NCBI RefSeq assembly: GCF_004134945.1
Contig: NZ_SBAP01000019.1
Coordinates: 1 to 51,929, forward strand
Origin: Fusobacterium_C necrophorum_A
GTDB lineage: Bacteria; Fusobacteriota; Fusobacteriia; Fusobacteriales; Fusobacteriaceae
Reading direction: 5' to 3'
Length of the DNA: 51,929 nt
Part shown: piece after piece, positions 16,337 to 24,809 of the stretch
Layout of the letters: the number at the start of each line of letters is the position of its first letter
Position numbering within the stretch: the stretch's first letter is position 1
Made by a program: the position numbers and the translations under genes
The notes under the pieces: generated by a model
Seen by the model: the letters and a program-made list of their open reading frames with translations, nothing else
Databases searched by the model: none
Told to the model about the DNA's origin: nothing

Positions 16337-17275
16337 CGGGAAATCTATCTGGCAGGAGGATGTTTCTGGGGAGTGGAAGCTTATATGGAGAGAATTTACG
16401 GAGTGGTGGATGCTGTATCCGGGTATGCAAATGGAAAAACAAAAAATCCGAAGTATGAAGATTTAATTTATCGAGGATCCGGTCATGCGGAAACGGTTCT
16501 TGTAAAATATGATGCCAATAAAATCAGCTTGGAAACACTGTTGAAATATTATTTCAGAATTATTGACCCTACCAGTGTCAATAAGCAGGGAAATGATAGA
16601 GGAACACAATACAGAACAGGAATTTACTATAACAATATACAAGACAAAAAAATCATTGAGGAAGAAATTCGTCTACAACAACAAAAATATAAGAAGAAAA
16701 TAGTAGTAGAGGTTTTAAATCTTCAAAATTTCTATAAGGCAGAGGAATATCATCAAGATTATTTGAAAAAAAATCCGAATGGATATTGTCATATTGACCT
16801 TTCCAAAGCTCATGATATAATAGTAGACAAGAAGAAATATCCAAAATTGTCGGAAAAAGAACTAAAAATGAAATTAAACACACAACAATACAAGGTAACA
16901 CAACAAGGGGATACCGAAAGAGCTTTTCAAAACGATTATTGGAATTTTTTTGAAGAAGGAATTTATGTGGATATCACAACAGGAGAGCCTCTATTCTCTT
17001 CCAAGGATAAGTATAATTCCGCTTGCGGTTGGCCAAGTTTTACAAAAGCGATTGTACCGGAAGTGGTGACCTATCATAAAGATACCAGTTTTAATATGAT
17101 ACGAACAGAAGTAAGAAGTCGAAGCGGAAATGCTCACTTAGGGCATGTTTTTGATGACGGTCCAAGAGACAGAGGTGGAAAACGATATTGTATCAACAGT
17201 GCAGCCATTCAATTTATCCCAATCAAGGAAATGGAAGCCAAAGGATATGGATATTTATTATCACTTGTAAAATAA
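16313..17275 (+). CDS. msrAB: Peptide methionine sulfoxide reductase MsrA-MsrB (likely expressed by frameshift from trx)
   Basis: This protein reduces both S- and R-methionine sulfoxide. MsrA has catalytic Cys in GGCFWG (codon 16361-16363) and GYCH as a probable resolving site. MsrB has SACGWPSF and the catalytic Cys in RYCINSAA near the C-terminus. The frame is open from 16226, but it contains no ATG, GTG or TTG before the MsrA catalytic Cys; the first standard start, GTG 16373, would delete GGCFWG. Only ATA 16322, ATT 16334 or CTG 16349 could initiate, all without a Shine-Dalgarno. A -1 shift at 16307-16313 gives a 542-residue secreted Trx-linker-MsrA-MsrB with Cys58/61, Cys239, Cys460 and Cys515. 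A loss-of-function mutation or a homopolymer sequencing error remains possible. The given start is the first -1-frame codon after the slip. Confidence 0.8.
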   Translation, partial: DNVISADIREIYLAGGCFWGVEAYMERIYGVVDAVSGYANGKTKNPKYEDLIYRGSGHAETVLVKYDANKISLETLLKYYFRIIDPTSVNKQGNDRGTQYRTGIYYNNIQDKKIIEEEIRLQQQKYKKKIVVEVLNLQNFYKAEEYHQDYLKKNPNGYCHIDLSKAHDIIVDKKKYPKLSEKELKMKLNTQQYKVTQQGDTERAFQNDYWNFFEEGIYVDITTGEPLFSSKDKYNSACGWPSFTKAIVPEVVTYHKDTSFNMIRTEVRSRSGNAHLGHVFDDGPRDRGGKRYCINSAAIQFIPIKEMEAKGYGYLLSLVK

Positions 17276-17288
17276 AAGGAGAAAAACA

Positions 17289-18065
17289 GTGCGTTTATTG
17301 ATAGCTGATGACGAGCCTCTAATTCGTCGAGGAATACAAAAATTAGTAAATCTTTCTGAAATAGGAATAGAAGAAGTCTATGAAGCGGAGAATGGAGAGG
17401 AAGCTTTTCGATTGTTTGAAGAATATCGTCCGGAGATTGTCTTGTTGGATATTAACATGGCAAGATTGGATGGATTGAGTGTAGCAAAAAAAATAAAATC
17501 TCTCGTTCCGGAAACAAAAATTGCCATGATTACAGGGTATAATTATTTTGATTATGCTCAGAAAGCAATTCGAATTGGAGTGGAGGACTATATTTTAAAA
17601 CCGGTATCCAAGCAAGAAATATCGGAAATTATTACAAAATTGGTACATTCTCATCAAGAAAAAAGAAGAAAAAAAATATTGCAACAGGTCTTTCAGAAGG
17701 AGACAGAGCCTGTTCCGGATAACAGTAAAGGGAATTATTATAGCAGTATTCAGAAGTATATGGAAGAATGTTATATGGATAGTCAATTTACTTTGGGGAT
17801 ATTGGCAGAAAAATTGGAACTCAGTTCAGGCTATTTAAGCATTTTATTCAAAAAAACTTTCGGAATTCCTTTTCAAGATTATTTATTGCAACTGCGAATG
17901 GAAAGAGCTAAACTGTTGTTATTGACCACTCATTTAAAAAATTATGAAATTGCGGAACAGATTGGATTTGAAGATGTGAATTATTTCAGTTTAAAATTTA
18001 AAAAATATTTTCATCTCTCTCCAAAACAGTATAAAGAAATGGTGCTAAAAAATGAGAATGAATAA
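17289..18065 (+). CDS. modR: Response regulator, receiver plus AraC-type DNA-binding domain (ModR-like)
   Basis: This 258-residue regulator has a receiver domain at residues 1-120 with the acidic pair in IADDEP, phospho-acceptor Asp54 in VLLDINM, and the conserved Lys in YILKPVS. Residues about 155-258 form an AraC helix-turn-helix pair (LELSSGYLSILFKKTFG, then FEDVNYFSLKFKKYF), the YesN architecture. It starts with GTG 17289 after AAAAGGAG, only 13 bases beyond msrAB, and overlaps its kinase gene by 14 bases. By analogy to the F. nucleatum locus, where the pair was named ModRS (from memory), it probably controls the ccdA-trx-msrAB genes. Confidence 0.88.
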   Translation: MRLLIADDEPLIRRGIQKLVNLSEIGIEEVYEAENGEEAFRLFEEYRPEIVLLDINMARLDGLSVAKKIKSLVPETKIAMITGYNYFDYAQKAIRIGVEDYILKPVSKQEISEIITKLVHSHQEKRRKKILQQVFQKETEPVPDNSKGNYYSSIQKYMEECYMDSQFTLGILAEKLELSSGYLSILFKKTFGIPFQDYLLQLRMERAKLLLLTTHLKNYEIAEQIGFEDVNYFSLKFKKYFHLSPKQYKEMVLKNENE

Positions 18066-19707
18066 ATCTTTAAATATTAAGATTGGAATCTATTTTCTGT
18101 TAACCAATCTTATGCTGGTAATCATATTCGGAAGTATTTTTTATTTCAGTTCCAGCAATCTTTTAATTCAAAAAGATATTTCAGCAGCAGAAGAAGCGAT
18201 TGCTCGAAGTGGAAATTATATTGAGCTCTATGTAAATAAATTGACTTCTTTGAGTGAACTGATTTCGCAGGATGAAAGTGTATATCGTTATTTAAAACAT
18301 AAAGAGGAATCGGAAAAAGCCAGAATATTGAGAATGATTCAAAATACTTTGAAGACGGATCCTTACATTCAATCTATTATTTTGTTACGGAAAGACGGTC
18401 ATGTGGTTTCCAATGAACAAAATGTGAATATGGAAATTTCCAGTGATATGATGAAAGAAGAATGGTATGTGCAGGCTCTTAAGAATTCAATGCCTATTTT
18501 AAATCCTCTCAGAAAACAAAATTTTTCGCAGGATAATATGGAGCATTGGGTAGTATCCGTCAGTCGCGAAATCCATGATGAAAAAGGAGAAAATTTAGGA
18601 GTCCTTTTGATAGATGTGAAATATCAAGCTCTACGGGAATATTTACAAAGTCGAGAGCTAGGAGAACACGGAGATACGATTATCTTGGATGAACAGGAAA
18701 GAATTGTGTACTATAAAGATATTCCCTGTGTCAATGCAAAAAATAGTTGTTTGCAAAGATTTCGAAGGATTCGGGAGGGCTATGATAGAAACAACAATAC
18801 CATTATGGTAAAATATCCTATCCGTCACACCAATTGGGTTTTGATTGGAATTTCCTCTTTGGAAGAAATTAAAAGTTTAAAGCTCCATTTCTTTGAATTG
18901 ATTTTTATGAGTGCTTTCGCTTCTCTTTTGATTACTCTGATTATCAGCAGTCTTATTTTAAATAGAATTACGAAACCGGTAAGACAGTTGGAAGAACATA
19001 TGAGTCATTTTTCGGAAACTCTCTCGAAGGTTTCTTTGACCGGAGATGTCAGTGCGGAAATTTTGAGTTTGCAAAATCATTTTAATGATATGATAGAAAA
19101 GATTCAATATTTACGAGAATACGAGATCAACGCTTTGCATAGTCAAATCAATCCGCATTTTCTTTACAATACTTTGGATACGATTATTTGGATGGCGGAG
19201 TTTGAAGACATGGATAAAGTTATTTCCATTACGAAAGCACTTGCCAATTTTTTCCGAATTTCTTTGAGCAATGGAAAAGAGAAGATTCCATTGAAAGAAG
19301 AAATAAAACATATTCAAGAATATCTCTATATCCAAAAACAAAGGTATGAGGATAAACTGGAATATGAGTTTGATATTAACGGTTCTCTTGAAAATATTGA
19401 GGTTCCGAAAATTATTTTACAACCTTTGGTGGAAAATGCTATTTATCACGGAATTAAAAATTTACAGGGATCCGGAAAGATAAAGATTTATTCCAAAATT
19501 TTGGAAAAGAAATTTGAATTGCTGGTAGAAGATAACGGTGTTGGCTTTGAAAAAGCAAAGAAACAGGCAACGATGAAAATGGGAGGCGTCGGTGTTAAAA
19601 ATGTAAACAAACGAATTCAATTCTATTATGGGGAAGAATACGGAGTAAGAGTCGATCAGGAATATAAAACGGGAGCAAGAGTTATTATTTCTCTGCCTTT
19701 GGTTTAA
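18052..19707 (+). CDS. modS: Sensor histidine kinase, YesM/LytS family (ModS-like)
   Basis: This 551-residue membrane kinase has helix 1 at about residues 10-33, an extracytoplasmic double-Cache-like sensor to about 278, helix 2 at about 280-303, then a HAMP linker. The His_kinase motif HSQINPHFLYNTLDTI follows (phospho-acceptor His369), then the ATPase N-box LQPLVENAIYHGI and the G-box DNGVGF. It is the partner of the overlapping response regulator. The periplasmic sensor location agrees with sensing extracytoplasmic oxidation, but the ligand is unknown. ATG 18052 is used; ATG 18058 is an equally plausible start. Confidence 0.9.
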   Translation: MRMNKSLNIKIGIYFLLTNLMLVIIFGSIFYFSSSNLLIQKDISAAEEAIARSGNYIELYVNKLTSLSELISQDESVYRYLKHKEESEKARILRMIQNTLKTDPYIQSIILLRKDGHVVSNEQNVNMEISSDMMKEEWYVQALKNSMPILNPLRKQNFSQDNMEHWVVSVSREIHDEKGENLGVLLIDVKYQALREYLQSRELGEHGDTIILDEQERIVYYKDIPCVNAKNSCLQRFRRIREGYDRNNNTIMVKYPIRHTNWVLIGISSLEEIKSLKLHFFELIFMSAFASLLITLIISSLILNRITKPVRQLEEHMSHFSETLSKVSLTGDVSAEILSLQNHFNDMIEKIQYLREYEINALHSQINPHFLYNTLDTIIWMAEFEDMDKVISITKALANFFRISLSNGKEKIPLKEEIKHIQEYLYIQKQRYEDKLEYEFDINGSLENIEVPKIILQPLVENAIYHGIKNLQGSGKIKIYSKILEKKFELLVEDNGVGFEKAKKQATMKMGGVGVKNVNKRIQFYYGEEYGVRVDQEYKTGARVIISLPLV

Positions 19708-19737
19708 GCTGTTTAAAAATATTTAAAAATAGGAGAA

Positions 19738-19784
19738 GGGCTATCTCAAAAAATATCGTTGGAGATAAGCCTTTTTCTTTTTTT
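19738..19784 (+). terminator. Intrinsic terminator after the histidine kinase gene
   Basis: GGGCTATCTC (19738-19747) pairs with GAGATAAGCC (19762-19771), with one bulged base, and a T-rich tract (TTTTTCTTTTTTTT) follows. It closes the redox-repair operon. Confidence 0.75.
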
Positions 19785-19877
19785 GAAAGAAAAAAGGATG
19801 AAAAAAAAGGATAGTTGTATGAAAACTCGTATAGATATGATAAGAAGGCATTTTTTTAAGTAAGGAGAGGGATTGTA

Positions 19878-20360
19878 ATGATTTGTAAGGATAGTATTGG
19901 TTTTAAAAAATTGGAAGAGGCAATTGATGAAGTAGAGGATAAAGAAATGGCAATCATTCCCATTCTTCACAAGGCACAAGAAATTTTCGGATATTTACCC
20001 GAGGAGGTACAGCAATTTATTGCTGAAAAGATGGAGATTCCTATCGGGAGAATTTATGGAATTGTCACTTTTTATAATTTCTTTTCCACCAATCCGAAAG
20101 GAAAACATCAAATATCTGTTTGTACAGGAACTGCCTGCTATGTGAGGGGAGCTCAAAAGGTGTTGGACGAAATCAAAAAAGAATTGGGCATTGATGTCGG
20201 CCAGACGACCGAAGACGGATTGTTTTCATTGGATTGTCTACGATGTATCGGAGCTTGCGGATTGGCTCCTGTTATGATGATAGATTCCGATGTGCATGGG
20301 AAATTGGAAAAAGAGCAAGTAGCAGAAATTTTATCCTTTTACCGTAATCAAGAACAATAG
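19878..20360 (+). CDS. hydC: NADH-linked [FeFe]-hydrogenase, NuoE-like [2Fe-2S] subunit (HydC)
   Basis: This 160-residue thioredoxin-fold protein holds a [2Fe-2S] cluster. The four ligands are visible as VCTGTACYVRG and DCLRCIGACGLAP (CxxxxC and CxxxC). It relays electrons between the flavin subunit HydB and the hydrogenase HydA in trimeric NAD(H)-dependent or electron-bifurcating hydrogenases. The start has AAGGAGAGGG upstream. It is the first gene of a tight three-gene operon (12-base gap to hydB) that follows the preceding terminator. Confidence 0.88.
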   Translation: MICKDSIGFKKLEEAIDEVEDKEMAIIPILHKAQEIFGYLPEEVQQFIAEKMEIPIGRIYGIVTFYNFFSTNPKGKHQISVCTGTACYVRGAQKVLDEIKKELGIDVGQTTEDGLFSLDCLRCIGACGLAPVMMIDSDVHGKLEKEQVAEILSFYRNQEQ

Positions 20361-20372
20361 GGGGGATGTAAG

Positions 20373-22157
20373 GTGTGTGATACAAAAATATATATTTGCG
20401 GAGGAACAGGCTGTATCTCCTCAAAAAGTAAACGTTTAAAAGAAAATATCGAAGCCATTTTAGCAAGTAATCATTTAGAAAATAAAGTGGAAGTGCGTCT
20501 AACAGGTTGTTTTGGATTTTGTGAAAAAGGTCCGATTGTGAAAATTATGCCGGACAATACTTTTTATACGGAGGTAAATCCCAGAGATGCCATTGAAATT
20601 GTGGAAACTCATATTATTCATGGAAAGAAAATAGAGAGGCTGCTGTACCAGGATCCAAAAACAGGGGAAATTGTTCATGATGCTGAAAATATGAATTTTT
20701 ATCGAAAACAGGAAAGAAGAGTTTTACGTAACTGCGGTTTAATCAATCCGGAAAGTATTGAAGATTATTTGGCAGAGGGTGGTTTCTTAGCCATTCAAAA
20801 AGCGTTGAAAGAAATGACTCCGGAACAGGTGATTGAAGAAATTCAAAAAGCGGGATTGCGAGGACGTGGAGGAGGAGGCTTTCCGACAGGAAACAAATGG
20901 GAAATTGCTTTAAAACAAGCGGGGGAAGAAAAATACATTGTTTGTAATGCCGATGAGGGAGATCCGGGAGCTTTTATGGACAGATCCATTTTAGAGGGAG
21001 ATCCTTGCGGCGTGATTGAAGGAATGATGATTGCAGGCTATGCGATTGGAGCCAGTCAGGCCTTGGTATATATTCGAGCGGAATATCCTCTTGCGATTTC
21101 AAGATTGGAAAAAGCGATTGAACAAGCCAGAAAAAAAGGATATTTAGGAAAAAATGTTTTTGGAACTTCTTTTTCTTTTGACGTCACTTTGAAATTTGGG
21201 GCAGGAGCCTTTGTGTGCGGAGAAGAAACCGCTCTGATTCAATCCATGCAAGGAGAAAGAGGAGAGCCGAAGTCCAAGCCTCCTTATCCGGCACAAAGCG
21301 GATATTTGGGAAAACCTACTGTGGTAAATAATGTGGAAACTCTATTAAATGTTCCTTTGATCATACGGTATGGAAGTGATTGGTTTCGGGAAATAGGTAC
21401 GGAAAGTTCTCCGGGAACTAAGGTATTCGCTTTGGCAGGAAAAGTAAACAATGTAGGTTTGGTGGAAGTTCCTATGGGAACAACCCTACGAGAAATTATT
21501 TTTGACATCGGAGGGGGAATTAAAAACGGGAAACGTTTTAAAGCGGTGCAGACGGGAGGCCCTTCCGGAGGATGTTTAACCAATAAGGATTTGGATATTT
21601 CGATTGACTTTGATAGCTTATCAGCGAAAGGTTCCATTATGGGTTCCGGAGGAATGATTATTATGGATGAGGATGATTGTATGGTATCCATTGCAAAGTT
21701 TTTTTTGGAATTCACCTTAGATGAATCCTGTGGAAAATGTACACCCTGTCGAATTGGAAATACAAGATTGTATGAAATTTTGAGTCGAATTACAGAGGGC
21801 GAGGGAAGAATGGAGGATTTAAAACTGCTAGAAGAACTGTCCGACACGATCAAGGAAGCCTCTCTTTGCGGCTTAGGACAAACTTCTCCGAATCCGGTTC
21901 TCTCCACCTTAAAAGAATTTCGAGAAGAATATATTCAACATATAGAAGATAAAACTTGTTTGGCAGGAGTTTGCCAAAAATTAACACATTATCGTATTAC
22001 AGATAAATGTGTCGGATGTACTCTTTGTGCAAGAAATTGTCCAGTGCATGCAATTGTAGGAACAGTAAAAAAACAACATATTATTTCACAAGAGCTTTGC
22101 ATTAAATGCGGAATTTGTTATGACAGATGTAAGTTTGGAGCAATTACAAGGGCATAA
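20373..22157 (+). CDS. hydB: NADH-linked [FeFe]-hydrogenase, NuoF-like flavin subunit (HydB)
   Basis: This is the FMN/NAD(H)-binding subunit, 594 residues long. The N-terminal [2Fe-2S] domain has CGGTGC and TGCFGFC. The NuoF core carries GLRGRGGGGFPTGNKW for FMN/NAD binding and CNADEGDPGAF. The [4Fe-4S] motif is SCGKCTPCRIG (about residue 455). The C-terminus adds two ferredoxin motifs, CVGCTLCARNCP and CIKCGICYDRC. This NuoE/N-extension/2x[4Fe-4S] layout is that of bifurcating HydB. The start is GTG 20373 behind GGGGGGAT; no good ATG exists nearby. One long antisense frame across this gene is a codon-bias shadow. Confidence 0.9.
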   Translation: MCDTKIYICGGTGCISSKSKRLKENIEAILASNHLENKVEVRLTGCFGFCEKGPIVKIMPDNTFYTEVNPRDAIEIVETHIIHGKKIERLLYQDPKTGEIVHDAENMNFYRKQERRVLRNCGLINPESIEDYLAEGGFLAIQKALKEMTPEQVIEEIQKAGLRGRGGGGFPTGNKWEIALKQAGEEKYIVCNADEGDPGAFMDRSILEGDPCGVIEGMMIAGYAIGASQALVYIRAEYPLAISRLEKAIEQARKKGYLGKNVFGTSFSFDVTLKFGAGAFVCGEETALIQSMQGERGEPKSKPPYPAQSGYLGKPTVVNNVETLLNVPLIIRYGSDWFREIGTESSPGTKVFALAGKVNNVGLVEVPMGTTLREIIFDIGGGIKNGKRFKAVQTGGPSGGCLTNKDLDISIDFDSLSAKGSIMGSGGMIIMDEDDCMVSIAKFFLEFTLDESCGKCTPCRIGNTRLYEILSRITEGEGRMEDLKLLEELSDTIKEASLCGLGQTSPNPVLSTLKEFREEYIQHIEDKTCLAGVCQKLTHYRITDKCVGCTLCARNCPVHAIVGTVKKQHIISQELCIKCGICYDRCKFGAITRA

Positions 22158-22173
22158 GGGGGGAAGAAAGGAT

Positions 22174-23877
22174 ATGGTAAGATTAGAAATAGATGGGAAA
22201 CGTGTAGAGATACGAGAGGGAAAAACTATCTTGGAGGCGGCGAAAGAAATAGGAATTGAAATTCCACATTTATGTTATATGCATTTAGAGGAAGTCGGTT
22301 TTAAAAATGACTGTTCTTCCTGTCGAATTTGTGTCGTGGAAGTGGAAGGACAAAGACGTTTGATTCCTTCCTGCAGTACACCGGTTGCAGATGGAATGAG
22401 AATTTGGACAAATACGAAAAGAGTCATGCAAAAAAGAAGAAATATTGTGGAACTGTTGCTTTCCGATCATCCGAAAGATTGCTTGATCTGTGGAAAAAAT
22501 GGAAGTTGTGAATTACAAAAAATTGCAATCAGTTTTGGAATTCGAAAGATTCGATTTTCAGGGAGAGAAAGCTCTTATGAAAAAGAAGAAAGTATTGCAA
22601 TCACTCGAGACGTCACAAAATGTATCATGTGTCGACGTTGTGAAAGTATTTGTCGGGATATCCAATCCTGTAATATTTTAACAGGAGTGAGAAGAGGATT
22701 TTCCGCTGTGGTGGATACCGCTTTTTCAAAAACTTTGGAACATACTCGTTGTACTTTTTGCGGACAGTGCGTATCCGTATGTCCGACAGGAGCTATTTAT
22801 GAAACGGACAACAGTTTTCAATTGTTTCAGGATATTATGAACGAAGATAAAATAGTCGTGATGCAGGTAGCTCCGGCAGTCCGAATTGCCATTGGGGAGA
22901 TGTTCGGAATGGAAGCGGGAATGGATGTTACCGGGAAATTGGTTTCCGCTTTGAAAAAAATAGGAATCGATTATGTTTTTGATACCAATTTTGCAGCGGA
23001 TGTAACAGTCATGGAAGAGGCTACGGAATTAAAACATAGAATAGAAGAAGGAAAAAAATTACCGATTTTTACTTCTTGTTGTCCTGCATGGGTAAGATTT
23101 TTACAGCAAAATTATCCGGAAATGGAAAAATATTTGTCTTCTACAAAGTCTCCGCAAGAAATTTTTGGAGCGATTGCCAAGCATGTTTTTGAAGCCCCTA
23201 AAGAAAAAGAAGTTGTTTGTGTCTCTTTGATGCCTTGTGTGGCGAAAAAATATGAAGCTAAGATAGGAGAAGATGTCAATTATTCCGTGACCACGAGAGA
23301 AATTGTCAGTTTATTAAAACAATTTAATATTGATCTGTCTTTGATGTCGGAAGAAGAATTTGACAGACCGTTCGGAAGAAGCAGCGGAGGAGGAGATATT
23401 TTCGGAAGAAGCGGCGGAGTGATGGAAGCAACGGCAAGGAGTCTATATTACTTGATGACAAAGGAAGAGTTAAAAGAGGTTGCTTTTCATAGCTTGAGAG
23501 GGTTTGCAGGCTTAAAAATCGCAGAGGTGAAAATCGGAAAGCGACTTTTGCATTTAGCGGTCGTGCATGGACTGCGACAAGCCAGAGAAGTGGTAGAAGG
23601 AATTCGAGACGGAAAATTACAAATAGACGCGTTAGAGGTCATGGCTTGCAAAGGAGGATGTCTTGCAGGGGGAGGACAGCCTTATCATCACGGAGATTTC
23701 TCCATTATTCAAAAGAGAACTGAGGCAATTCAGGCTTTGGACGACAGAAATAACATTCGCTGCTCTCATCAAAATCCGGATGTATTACGAATGTATACTG
23801 AAAAGATTGGAAGTATTTACGGAGAGGAAGCCAAGGAGTTATTTCACTATGAACAGGGAAGAAAACTTGTCATCTAA
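22174..23877 (+). CDS. hydA: [FeFe]-hydrogenase catalytic subunit (HydA)
   Basis: This subunit makes H2 from protons (or the reverse) at the H-cluster. The 567-residue protein begins with a plant-type [2Fe-2S] domain (CSSCRICVVE), then the His-Cys [4Fe-4S] site HPKDCLICGKNGSC. Two ferredoxin clusters follow (CIMCRRCESICRD, CTFCGQCVSVCP). The H-cluster motifs are TSCCPAWVRF, MPCVAKK and MACKGGCLAGGGQP. All Cys ligands are present, so it should be active. ATG 22174 lies 17 bases after the hydB stop, and an earlier in-frame ATG (22120) inside hydB was rejected. Maturases HydE, HydF and HydG are not in this window. Confidence 0.93.
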   Translation: MVRLEIDGKRVEIREGKTILEAAKEIGIEIPHLCYMHLEEVGFKNDCSSCRICVVEVEGQRRLIPSCSTPVADGMRIWTNTKRVMQKRRNIVELLLSDHPKDCLICGKNGSCELQKIAISFGIRKIRFSGRESSYEKEESIAITRDVTKCIMCRRCESICRDIQSCNILTGVRRGFSAVVDTAFSKTLEHTRCTFCGQCVSVCPTGAIYETDNSFQLFQDIMNEDKIVVMQVAPAVRIAIGEMFGMEAGMDVTGKLVSALKKIGIDYVFDTNFAADVTVMEEATELKHRIEEGKKLPIFTSCCPAWVRFLQQNYPEMEKYLSSTKSPQEIFGAIAKHVFEAPKEKEVVCVSLMPCVAKKYEAKIGEDVNYSVTTREIVSLLKQFNIDLSLMSEEEFDRPFGRSSGGGDIFGRSGGVMEATARSLYYLMTKEELKEVAFHSLRGFAGLKIAEVKIGKRLLHLAVVHGLRQAREVVEGIRDGKLQIDALEVMACKGGCLAGGGQPYHHGDFSIIQKRTEAIQALDDRNNIRCSHQNPDVLRMYTEKIGSIYGEEAKELFHYEQGRKLVI

Positions 23878-23896
23878 ATGTGTTCTATGTTATAAT
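23867..23896 (+). promoter_or_regulatory. Promoter of lgt
   Basis: TTGTCA (23867-23872) and TATAAT (23891-23896) are 18 bases apart, with an extended -10 TGT just before TATAAT. The -35 overlaps the end of hydA. Confidence 0.65.
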
Positions 23897-23924
23897 AAAA
23901 AACAAAAACAGATGAGGTGACAGA

Positions 23925-24809
23925 ATGCAACCAGTATTATTTTCCATAGGAAATTTTGAATTACATTACTATGGACTCATGTATGCCATTGCTTTTTTCG
24001 TAGGAATCCAACTTGCTAAAAAAATGGCAAAAGAGAGAAATTTTGATGTCAATATCATAGAAAACTATGCTTTTGTGGCAATTATTTCGGGATTGTTGGG
24101 AGGAAGATTATATTACGTAGCCTTCAATTTTTCCTATTATCTTCAAAAACCTTTTGAAATTTTAGCAGTTTGGCATGGAGGAATGGCAATTCACGGGGGG
24201 ATTCTTGGAGGAATCATTGGAACCTGTATTTATGGAGCAATCAAAAAAATAAATCCTCTTATTTTGGGAGATTTTGCAGCAACCCCCTTTTTATTGGGAC
24301 AGGCAATTGGAAGAATTGGGAACTTGATGAATGGGGAAATTCATGGAGTTCCTACCTTTACCCCTTGGTCCGTCATTTTTCAATGGAAACCGAAATTTTA
24401 CGAGTGGTATCTACAGTATTTACATCTATCTTTAGAAGAACAGGCAAAATTTCCCAATTTAGTTCCTTGGGGATTGACTTTTCCGAGTACATCTCCTGCA
24501 GGAATGGAATTTCCCAATGTAGCCTTACATCCTGCCATGCTCTATGAAATGGTTTTAAATTTGATAGGAGCTTCGATTCTTTGGTTTGTTCTTCGAAAAA
24601 GAGCCGAAGAGGAAGTGGGAGTTTTATGGTGGTATTATATTATTTTTTATAGTATTAATCGTATGATTATCAGTTTTTTCCGAGCCGAAGATTTAATGTT
24701 CTATTCTTTTAGGGCTCCTCATGTTGTCAGTGCTATTCTGATTGTTATTTCAGTGGCGGCTTTGATTTTTTCGAAAAAAAAGCGAAGTAAAAAGGGGAAG
24801 ATATGTTAA
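23925..24809 (+). CDS. lgt: Prolipoprotein diacylglyceryl transferase
   Basis: This inner-membrane enzyme transfers diacylglycerol from phosphatidylglycerol to the lipobox cysteine of prolipoproteins, including those encoded at 4760, 33862 and 50678 here. The 294-residue protein has about seven helices. It carries the Lgt signature GRIGNLMNGEIHG (about residues 126-138, essential Arg and Asn), preceded by WHGGMAIHGGILGG (catalytic His region). It overlaps the next gene by 7 bases. Confidence 0.93.
   Translation: MQPVLFSIGNFELHYYGLMYAIAFFVGIQLAKKMAKERNFDVNIIENYAFVAIISGLLGGRLYYVAFNFSYYLQKPFEILAVWHGGMAIHGGILGGIIGTCIYGAIKKINPLILGDFAATPFLLGQAIGRIGNLMNGEIHGVPTFTPWSVIFQWKPKFYEWYLQYLHLSLEEQAKFPNLVPWGLTFPSTSPAGMEFPNVALHPAMLYEMVLNLIGASILWFVLRKRAEEEVGVLWWYYIIFYSINRMIISFFRAEDLMFYSFRAPHVVSAILIVISVAALIFSKKKRSKKGKIC

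Noticed and set aside
16355..16362. GGAGG directly followed by ATG, looking like a perfect start for msrA
   Set aside because: The ATG at 16360 is in the wrong frame for MsrA, and the GGAGG abuts it with no spacing. The bases simply encode the Gly-Gly-Cys of the active site.
16373..16375. GTG as the start of msrAB
   Set aside because: It lies after the catalytic Cys codon (16361-16363), so the product would lack MsrA activity, and no ribosome-binding site fits it.
19815..19841. TTGTAT and TATGAT as the hydrogenase-operon promoter
   Set aside because: The spacing is only 15 bases and no extended -10 is present; too weak to list as a feature.
21284..21907. 207-codon open frame on the minus strand opposite hydB
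   Set aside because: It has no ribosome-binding site, no recognisable motif, and covers the conserved NuoF core on the other strand. It is a codon-bias shadow.
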